Shown piece after piece: positions 5,903 to 10,619 of a stretch of DNA of 10,619 nt. The stretch spans positions 1 to 10,619 of the forward strand of contig JAGGVM010000009.1 of NCBI GenBank assembly GCA_021157985.1, given 5' to 3'. Position 1 is the stretch's first letter. Each line of letters opens with the position of its first letter. A program made the translations under genes and the position numbers. A model generated the notes under the pieces. That model was not told the origin of the DNA. It made no database searches and was given only the letters and a program-made list of their open reading frames with translations. This DNA comes from Nitrososphaerota archaeon (GTDB lineage Archaea > Thermoproteota > Nitrososphaeria_A > Caldarchaeales > Wolframiiraptoraceae).

Positions 5903-5930
5903 AAGCATTCGAGAACAGCCTCCAGCTTTA

Positions 5931-5944
5931 TCTTATTATAATAC
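5931..5944 (+). promoter_or_regulatory. TATA-like box for the aIF2-gamma operon
   Basis: TCTTATTATAATAC is the most A/T-rich stretch of this gap, centred about 28 nt before ATG 5966. It predicts a leaderless transcript and supports ATG 5966 over TTG 5954. Confidence 0.55.
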
Positions 5945-5965
5945 GGTTTCCCCTTGAAGGATTGG

Positions 5966-7204
5966 ATGAGTTCGCGCGGGAAAACCACGCCGAGGCAGCC
6001 GGAGGTCTCGATAGGCTTACTGGGCCACGTTGACAACGGGAAAAGCACGATAGTTCAGGCCATTACCGGCATCTGGCCCGCGAGGCACTCCGAGGAGCTG
6101 AAAAGGGGGATCACGATCAAGATAGGCTACGCGGATGCTGCGATCTACCGGTGCCCGAACTGCGAGGAGCCCTTCAACTACACGACCGAGGAACGGTGCC
6201 CGAGATGCGGATCCGAGACCGAGTTCGTTAGAGCGATATCCTTCATCGACTGTCCCGGCCATCACTCGCTCATGGTGACCATGCTCTCGGGAGCGGCTCT
6301 ATTCGATGGAGCCGTCTTCGTGGTCGATGCGAGGAAGAAGTTTCCACAGCCCCAGGATCGAGAGCATTTCCGAGCGGTTTTAATCCTCGGCGTGAAGAAC
6401 TTGGTATTCGCTCAAAACAAGCTAGACGTCGTCAGCAGGGAGAGAGCCCTCGAAAACTACGATGAGATCAGGGAATACATCAAAGACACTCCGGTTAAAG
6501 ACGCTCCGATAATACCGATCTCGGCCCAGCACTCCGCCGGAATAGACGTGCTGCTCTGGGCCATGGAGAAGTTCATTCCAACCCCGCCGAGGGAGCTCGA
6601 CAAACCCTTCAGAATGCCCATCCTCAGATCCTTCGACATAAATCCCCCTGGAACCCCGGCCAATAAGATCCGAGGAGGCGTGATAGGCGGATCGATAATA
6701 AGGGGAACGGTCCGGGTCGGGGACGAGATCGAGATAGTTCCAGGAGCGCCTACGAGCGGGGGGAAATACGAGTCTCTCATAACCGAGGTCGTGAACCTGA
6801 GGGCTGGGGGGAGAAACGTCGAGGAGGCCAGGAGCGGCGGATTAACCGGGATAGAGACGAAGCTGGACCCGGCTCTAACGAAGTCTGATGGAATGACGGG
6901 GAACATGGCTGGAGCGCCTGGAACCCTTCCGCCGACGCGCTACGACATCGAGATAGAGTACACCTTGTTCGAGAAAGTTGTCGGATTGAGCCAGGAAGTG
7001 CCCGTGACGCCGATAAACGTCGGGGAGCAGCTCGTGGTGAACGTTTACTCGACAGTCACGAGCGGGGTGGTTAAGAGGAGGACGAGCGAGAAGGTCGAGC
7101 TCCAGCTCAGGAGACCCATAGTCGCCGAGGAAGGAGACAAGGTCGCCATATCGAGGATAATAGGATCCGCCTGGAGGCTGATAGGCTACGGAAAAGTGGT
7201 CTAA
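5966..7204 (+). CDS. eif2g: Translation initiation factor aIF2 subunit gamma
   Basis: The 412-residue GTPase core of aIF2 carries initiator Met-tRNA to the small ribosomal subunit. G1 is GHVDNGKS (20-27), the switch 1 region is RHSEELKRGITIKIGYADA, and a zinc knuckle has Cys63, Cys66, Cys78 and Cys81. G3 is DCPGH (95-99), G4 NKLD (151-154) and G5 SAQ (186-188). Domain II holds the gamma-specific FDINPPGTPANKIRGGVIGGSI, and domain III ends with VAISRIIGSAWRLIGYGKV. These exclude EF1A and SelB. Several usually rigid positions differ: Asn in place of His in the G1 loop, DCPGHH instead of DAPGHE, and KKFPQPQDREH instead of the common EPCPQPQTREH. Start ATG 5966 follows the promoter geometry. The PIN-domain gene begins three bases after the stop. 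Confidence 0.95.
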   Translation: MSSRGKTTPRQPEVSIGLLGHVDNGKSTIVQAITGIWPARHSEELKRGITIKIGYADAAIYRCPNCEEPFNYTTEERCPRCGSETEFVRAISFIDCPGHHSLMVTMLSGAALFDGAVFVVDARKKFPQPQDREHFRAVLILGVKNLVFAQNKLDVVSRERALENYDEIREYIKDTPVKDAPIIPISAQHSAGIDVLLWAMEKFIPTPPRELDKPFRMPILRSFDINPPGTPANKIRGGVIGGSIIRGTVRVGDEIEIVPGAPTSGGKYESLITEVVNLRAGGRNVEEARSGGLTGIETKLDPALTKSDGMTGNMAGAPGTLPPTRYDIEIEYTLFEKVVGLSQEVPVTPINVGEQLVVNVYSTVTSGVVKRRTSEKVELQLRRPIVAEEGDKVAISRIIGSAWRLIGYGKVV

Positions 7205-7207
7205 GGG

Positions 7208-7609
7208 ATGAAGGTCCTGGTCGATACGAGCTTCCTGATCTACTGCGCGGATAAAGGGAAAGACTTCCTATCCATGGCCGAGGAATCGCTTGGAGAAAGA
7301 CTAGAGTGCTACGTGATAGAAGACGTATTGCGTGAGCTCAAGGGATTAGCGAGGAATCGAGGTAAGCGAGGCGCTCTAGCCGGAGTCGCCTCGAAAATAG
7401 CGGAGAAGATGACCTTGATATCGTCAGATCTCCCCGACACCTTAACGGAAGACCAAAAGCTCCTCGAAACCGCTAGGCTCCGTGGAATGGCCCTGGCCAC
7501 GACCGACTGGGAGCTGATATCCGAGGCGAGAAAAAGAGGCGTTCCCGTTATAACCGTTAAGAAGAATCAGAGCGTGATCTTCCTCGGCACGAGGCTTAAG
7601 GTGAAATAA
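7208..7609 (+). CDS. PIN-domain nuclease, Fcf1/Utp24-like archaeal family
   Basis: A 133-residue PIN-fold protein, probably an RNase. Acidic active-site candidates are Asp6 in VLVDTSF, Glu43 in EDVLRELKGLA, Glu81/Asp82 in TLTEDQKLLETA and Asp100 in ALATTDWEL, in the standard PIN order. A basic C-terminal VITVKKNQSVIFLGTRLKVK follows. In archaea a PIN gene of this type commonly sits directly behind aIF2-gamma and ahead of rpo7. The eukaryotic relatives Fcf1 and Nob1 process pre-rRNA, so a ribosome-maturation role is an inference from fold and context. A toxin of the VapC type is less likely because no antitoxin gene is adjacent. It starts three bases after the aIF2-gamma stop and is co-transcribed. 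It is convergent with the oxidoreductase gene, with 17 bases between stops. Confidence 0.85.
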   Translation: MKVLVDTSFLIYCADKGKDFLSMAEESLGERLECYVIEDVLRELKGLARNRGKRGALAGVASKIAEKMTLISSDLPDTLTEDQKLLETARLRGMALATTDWELISEARKRGVPVITVKKNQSVIFLGTRLKVK

Positions 7610-7626
7610 TTAAGGGAGAAAAAGTC
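7606..7626 (-). terminator. T-rich terminator candidate for the oxidoreductase gene
   Basis: On the minus strand the bases right after the oxidoreductase stop read GACTTTTTCTCCCTTAATTA, a T-rich tract resembling archaeal terminators. No matching T-run serves the PIN gene on the plus strand. Confidence 0.4.
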
Positions 7627-9486
7627 TCAGTAGCCGTAGATCTCCTTAGCGAAGTCTTCTAGGCCTAGCTCCTCGAGCTTTCTCCGAGTTGGAACACCGT
7701 TTACCCAATCTCTCGTCTTCCAATACTCGTCTAGGATCTCCCTCCACGGAGGGATCTTTCCAGCGGCTCCTCCCTCCTTATGCGGGACGCTCAGCTTAGG
7801 CGGTAGAACGTTCTCCTTAAGGGGATCCAAGCCCATTCTCAGGTTGAAGCAGTGCTGCATGTTGACTATTCTCTCCCCTATCTTCGCGGCGTCTCTGGGA
7901 GTAAGGTTCCAGCCCGTTATCGCGTTCAATATCGCGACCTCGTCGGATAAGTTGACGTCGGAGAAGAAGTAGAAGAAGCACCACACCAAGCTGTTCCAGA
8001 ACTGCTGAACATCCTGGAAGACCGCGCCGACATACCCCTTCTTACGCCATTCGAATCGATCCATGGGCTCGGTTAAGCCGAGCTCCGGAATAGTCACCCC
8101 GAGCTCTATCGCCTCAGCGAATCCATGTATGTGGCATGCGCCTCGAGTGGAAGCTATCGTCGTAATGGTTTCAGCGAAGAAGGCCCTCGGATCGTGAGCC
8201 GCTACCGCCTGTCCCATCACCTCAACCGCGTAAGGCTTGGTCTCGGGATAAACGTCGACGCATGTTCTCAATCCCTCTGCAAGTAGATCGCCCAATCCTT
8301 CGCGCTTCGCGATCTTCTCGATCATCGTGAGAAGCGCGTCGGGGTTTCCCCACTTAAGCTCAACTCCACCTGTTTCCTCTTTTCCTATTATTCCGGCCTC
8401 GTATGCGTCGAATGCCCAGCCTAAGACCCCGCCAACTTCGATTGTGTCTATCCCGTATCTGTTGCAGAGATCGTTTGCCTTGACTACTGCTTCCAGGTCG
8501 TCGATGAGAAGGTTCGCGCCTATCATCGCTAGGGTTTCGTACTCGGGTCCAGCGGTCTTCGACTCGTACTTGGGGTTCGTGATCCTCCTATGGCAGCCCA
8601 TGACGCAGAACGAGCACGGCCATCGAGCTGGTTTAAGCTCCTCGGTGAAGCGCGGGGTCCCAATCTTCTTAGCGCCCTCAGGCCATTTATCCTGAGACCA
8701 ATTGCGTATAGGTAATAGCCCGTTCTCCTCCCTAGGCACGACCGCGGCCGCCTGTCCATCCTCAGCGTTGACCTTCGTGAACGGGGCCTTCATCACTTTC
8801 TTCATAACCTCTTGGTAGGTTTCCTTGAGCTTGTCAGGGTCGGCGACCGGGGGTTTCAGGGTCCCGCGGATCACGAGGGCTTTCAAGTTTTTCGACCCCA
8901 TTACTGCTCCGAGACCTGTTCGGCCGAAGAACCCGTGCTTATCGTTTGCTATTATCGCGTATCTGACGAGGTTTTCTCCCGCCGGCCCTATCGTAGCCAC
9001 GCTTGCATCCTTGTCTCCGACTTCTTCCTTCAGGGCGTCCGTCGCCTCAGCCGTATCCATCCCCCAAATCCTCGAAGCATCCCTGAACTCGATTTTACCA
9101 TCGTTCACCCAGAGGAAAACCGGCTTCTTAGCCCTCCCGACTATCGCTAAGGCGTCGAATCCCGCCCGCTTCAACTCCGGCCCACCGTGACCTCCAGCGT
9201 TCGACTCACCCCAATAACCCGTTAAGGGAGATCTGGAGCATGCGGACCACCTCCCTGCGCTGGCTATGGCGGCTGCTTGATAGGGTCCCGTCGCGAATAC
9301 TAGGACGTTCCGGGGGCTGAACGGGTTGACGTTTCTGGTGACCACGTCGGATACTAGCTTGATTCCGAATCCGACTCCTCCGAGATACTTCTTCGCAAAC
9401 TCCTCACCAAACTCATCGATCCTAACGCTTTGAGAAGTCAGATTTATCCAGGCGATCTTACCCCAATATCCGCCTTTCAGAGTCAT
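7627..9486 (-). CDS. Aldehyde ferredoxin oxidoreductase family, tungstopterin enzyme
   Basis: A 619-residue member of the AOR family (COG2414), cytoplasmic enzymes that oxidise aldehydes to acids with ferredoxin, using a tungsten bis-pterin and one [4Fe-4S] cluster. The N-terminal domain has YLGGVGFG, FATGPYQ, RWSACSRSPLTGYWGESNAGG and FFGRTGLGAVMGSKNLKA. The cluster ligands are Cys291, Cys294, Cys298 (C-X2-C-X3-C) and Cys503, close to positions 288, 291, 295 and 494 of the Pyrococcus furiosus enzyme. EYETLAMIGANLLIDDLEAV and CNRYGIDTIEVGG are also typical. The second cofactor motif, usually D-x-x-G-L-C, reads NSLVWC (498-503). The substrate cannot be predicted. A TATA-like ATTTAAAT at 9511-9518 is about 29 nt from the ATG, so the mRNA is probably leaderless. 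The gene lies antisense within an otherwise conserved aIF2-gamma/PIN/rpo7 block; no pterin-synthesis or ferredoxin gene is adjacent. Confidence 0.95.
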   Translation of the reverse strand: MTLKGGYWGKIAWINLTSQSVRIDEFGEEFAKKYLGGVGFGIKLVSDVVTRNVNPFSPRNVLVFATGPYQAAAIASAGRWSACSRSPLTGYWGESNAGGHGGPELKRAGFDALAIVGRAKKPVFLWVNDGKIEFRDASRIWGMDTAEATDALKEEVGDKDASVATIGPAGENLVRYAIIANDKHGFFGRTGLGAVMGSKNLKALVIRGTLKPPVADPDKLKETYQEVMKKVMKAPFTKVNAEDGQAAAVVPREENGLLPIRNWSQDKWPEGAKKIGTPRFTEELKPARWPCSFCVMGCHRRITNPKYESKTAGPEYETLAMIGANLLIDDLEAVVKANDLCNRYGIDTIEVGGVLGWAFDAYEAGIIGKEETGGVELKWGNPDALLTMIEKIAKREGLGDLLAEGLRTCVDVYPETKPYAVEVMGQAVAAHDPRAFFAETITTIASTRGACHIHGFAEAIELGVTIPELGLTEPMDRFEWRKKGYVGAVFQDVQQFWNSLVWCFFYFFSDVNLSDEVAILNAITGWNLTPRDAAKIGERIVNMQHCFNLRMGLDPLKENVLPPKLSVPHKEGGAAGKIPPWREILDEYWKTRDWVNGVPTRRKLEELGLEDFAKEIYGY

Positions 9487-9510
9487 CGGAAATCATAATA
9501 CAATCAACCG

Positions 9511-9518
9511 ATTTAAAT
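9511..9518. promoter_or_regulatory. Palindromic TATA element upstream of the oxidoreductase gene
   Basis: ATTTAAAT is a perfect palindrome centred about 29 nt from the oxidoreductase start codon (9486), predicting a minus-strand transcription start near 9488. Read forward it could also fire toward rpo7, but rpo7 has a better-placed element of its own. Two adjacent copies of CCCTGAG (about 9524-9537) follow it. Confidence 0.5.
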
Positions 9519-9548
9519 GATCTCCCTGAGCCCTGAGCCGGGGAAAGC

Positions 9549-9577
9549 CTTAAATTTAGAACGAATAGCTAAATTCT
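9549..9577 (+). promoter_or_regulatory. TATA-like elements for rpo7
   Basis: CCTTAAATTTAG (about 9549-9560) would give a start near 9582 and a leader of about 20 nt before ATG 9602. A second element, AGCTAAATTC (about 9568-9577), would give an almost leaderless start near 9599. I cannot decide between them. Confidence 0.45.
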
Positions 9578-9601
9578 GGCAGTTTTCACGAGTGTTGAGG
9601 C

Positions 9602-10195
9602 ATGTTCACCCTTACGGAGATCGAGGATATCGTAGCAATTCCACCCGCCGAGTTCGGGAAACCCCTGAAGCAGGCGGCGTTAGAAAGGGTCAAAGACGCG
9701 TATGAGGGAAAGATAGTGGAGGACCTCGGCTACGTGGTCATGGTAGTCGACGTAGACGTGGACCCGGTGGGAATACTCCTCCCGAGAGACGGATCAACCT
9801 ACCACAAGGCCACGGCTAAGCTCCTCTGCTTCTATCCGAGGCCCCAGGAAGTAGGTGAGGGTGAGATAGTGGAGATAACCGAGTTCGGAGCCTTCATAAG
9901 GGTCGGGCCGATCGACGCCCTCCTCCACATCTCCCAGATAATGGACGATTACATAACTTACGATGAAAGGCATTCGATCTTAACCGGGAAGAAGACTGGT
10001 AGAAAGCTGGAGGTCGGCGATGATATACGGTTCAGGGTCGTCGCCGTCTCGCTCACTCATGGAACGACCGGGAAAGTAGGAGTCACCACGAGGCAGCCGT
10101 ATCTCGGGAAAATCGACTGGATAAAGGAGAGCTTAGAGAAGGCTGAGCCCAAGTCCGAGAAGGAGAAAGCAAAGGCCGTGGCGGGTGAGAAGTGA
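9602..10195 (+). CDS. rpo7: DNA-directed RNA polymerase subunit Rpo7 (RpoE1, Rpb7 homologue)
   Basis: The 197-residue stalk subunit pairs with Rpo4, binds nascent RNA and aids promoter opening. Two domains are visible: the N-terminal tip domain (MFTLTEIEDIVAIPPAEFGKPLKQAALERVKDAYEG and on to about residue 80) and a C-terminal S1/OB domain (about 85-150) with EGEIVEITEFGAFIRVGPIDALLHISQI, then KLEVGDDIRFRVVAVSL and VGVTTRQPYLGKIDWI. The last 20 residues form a Lys/Glu-rich tail that lengthens the protein slightly beyond the usual 180-190. ATG 9602 gives the family's standard N-terminus. Rpo7 and Spt4 genes are coupled: the TGA stop overlaps the next ATG by one base (TGATG, 10193-10197). Here rpo7 is separated from its usual upstream neighbour, the PIN gene, and has its own promoter region. 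Confidence 0.96.
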   Translation: MFTLTEIEDIVAIPPAEFGKPLKQAALERVKDAYEGKIVEDLGYVVMVVDVDVDPVGILLPRDGSTYHKATAKLLCFYPRPQEVGEGEIVEITEFGAFIRVGPIDALLHISQIMDDYITYDERHSILTGKKTGRKLEVGDDIRFRVVAVSLTHGTTGKVGVTTRQPYLGKIDWIKESLEKAEPKSEKEKAKAVAGEK

Positions 10196-10386
10196 TGCCC
10201 GCGAGAGAGCGAGCCTGCCGAAACTGCAAGATGATGACCACCAAGAGTAAGTGCGAGAACTGCGGGTCCACGAATCTCACGGCGAACTTTTCAGGGCTCA
10301 TAGTGATAATCGATCCGGAGAGATCCGAGATAGCGAAAGAGCTCGGCTTCAAGAAGAAGGGATCCTATGCGGTCCGAGTCGCCTAA
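10195..10386 (+). CDS. spt4: Transcription elongation factor Spt4 (formerly RpoE2)
   Basis: A 63-residue zinc protein that pairs with Spt5 to make the processivity clamp on archaeal RNA polymerase. The zinc ligands are Cys8, Cys11 (ACRNCKMM) and Cys20, Cys23 (KCENCGS). The C-terminal FSGLIVIIDPERSEIAKELGFKKKGSYAVRV is the family's Spt5-facing strand region. ATG 10195 is favoured because GGTGA (10184-10188) lies 6 nt before it; GTG 10192 would add one residue. The start overlaps the rpo7 stop by one base. The final 20 bases overlap the next gene's start, showing a tightly packed operon. Confidence 0.94.
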   Translation: MPARERACRNCKMMTTKSKCENCGSTNLTANFSGLIVIIDPERSEIAKELGFKKKGSYAVRVA

Positions 10387-10619
10387 ATGGCCTCCTAAAA
10401 GCAGGATAATATTCTCCGAGGAAGCTAGACGGGCTCTGAAAAAGCCAGCTGGCCAGCTCGTTAAGGGGAGGCCTGACGAGGTCGCGGAAAAAGTCAAGAG
10501 AATAATCTTGAAGGAAAAGCCATCTAAGCTCGTGTTCGTGGGAGACTATACTTCGAGGAAGCTCGTGGACGCTGGTCTGAGAGCGGATCTCTACGTGATC
10601 GACGGGAAAACCGAGAGAA
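10367..10619 (+). CDS. GTP-dependent dephospho-CoA kinase (DUF359), N-terminal part
   Basis: An open frame from ATG 10367 runs off the right edge after 84 codons. The protein begins MRSESPKWPPKSRIIFSEEA and continues with RALKKPAGQLVKG, KPSKLVFVGDYTSRKLVDAG and ADLYVIDGKTER. These match the N-terminal half of the archaeal DUF359 family, shown in Thermococcus kodakarensis to phosphorylate dephospho-CoA using GTP, the last step of coenzyme A synthesis. The GD-x-x-S segment and the D-x-K-T-x-R motif are seen. ATG 10367 is the only conventional in-frame start before the conserved region and overlaps spt4 by 20 bases. The order rpo7-spt4-DUF359 is standard in archaea. The C-terminal half is outside the window. 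Confidence 0.9.
   Translation, partial: MRSESPKWPPKSRIIFSEEARRALKKPAGQLVKGRPDEVAEKVKRIILKEKPSKLVFVGDYTSRKLVDAGLRADLYVIDGKTER

Noticed and set aside
7208..7609. VapC-type toxin of a toxin-antitoxin pair
   Set aside because: There is no small antitoxin gene next to it. Its place behind aIF2-gamma and its length fit the archaeal Fcf1-like housekeeping PIN family better.
8812..9190. Two overlapping plus-strand frames inside the oxidoreductase gene
   Set aside because: Both are shadows of a gene with unmistakable family motifs, and neither has recognisable protein features.
9487..9548. Box C/D guide RNA
   Set aside because: ATGATC and CTGAG words occur, but they do not form a proper C box with a D box at the needed distances.
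10387..10398. Three-codon ATG frame directly after the spt4 stop
   Set aside because: It lies inside the dephospho-CoA kinase coding sequence, whose frame is already open from ATG 10367. It is too short to be meaningful.
1..10619. CRISPR array, insertion sequence, tRNA, integrase or defence island
   Set aside because: No spaced repeats, terminal inverted repeats, tRNA-like folds or transposase/integrase motifs were seen. Intergenic gaps are all under about 115 bases.

Overview
The window is ordinary chromosomal DNA from an archaeon. Diagnostic genes are RNA polymerase subunits Rpo12 and Rpo7, Spt4, ribosomal proteins L7Ae, S28e and L24e, the gamma subunit of aIF2, a type 2 isopentenyl-diphosphate isomerase and the archaeal GTP-dependent dephospho-CoA kinase. 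Arg codons are mostly AGG/AGA and Ile codons often ATA. Several genes have an archaeal TATA-like box about 25-30 nt before the start codon with almost no 5' leader. Together with the tungsten-type aldehyde ferredoxin oxidoreductase, this suggests a thermophilic anaerobe, perhaps in the Thermoproteota/TACK group. I cannot name the lineage from sequence alone.

Layout, left to right. Positions 1-371 (minus) hold the N-terminal part of a predicted phosphoribosyltransferase that runs off the left edge. It diverges from rpo12 (466-675, plus), which converges on rpl7ae (672-1058, minus); the two share a CTAG as both stop codons. gltX (1158-2876, plus) diverges from rpl7ae and converges on fni (2880-3962, minus). 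fni shares a short, possibly bidirectional promoter region with a MEMO1/AmmeMemoRadiSam-B family gene (4029-4880, plus). Then come rps28e and rpl24e (4960-5381), ndk (5454-5873), and the aIF2-gamma gene with a PIN-domain nuclease gene (5966-7609), all plus. An aldehyde ferredoxin oxidoreductase gene (7627-9486) lies on the minus strand. The window ends with rpo7-spt4-dephospho-CoA kinase (9602 to the right edge, plus), which are translationally coupled or overlapping.

Most of the content is information processing: transcription (Rpo12, Rpo7, Spt4), translation (GluRS, L7Ae, S28e, L24e, aIF2-gamma), RNA processing (L7Ae, PIN protein) and nucleotide supply (Ndk). Two metabolic genes (fni, dephospho-CoA kinase) serve isoprenoid lipid and coenzyme A synthesis. 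In many archaea aIF2-gamma, the PIN gene, rpo7, spt4 and the dephospho-CoA kinase form one collinear block; here the oxidoreductase interrupts it in antisense. L7Ae, often next to S28e-L24e-Ndk, is instead about 3.9 kb away on the other strand.

No stretch longer than 300 bases lacks a gene. I found no tRNA, rRNA, CRISPR array, insertion sequence or clear horizontally acquired island, and nothing that amounts to a new multi-gene system. The points worth a second look are the oxidoreductase insertion and its altered cofactor motif, the aIF2-gamma P-loop variant, the MEMO gene beside fni, the shared stop codon, and the compact divergent promoters.
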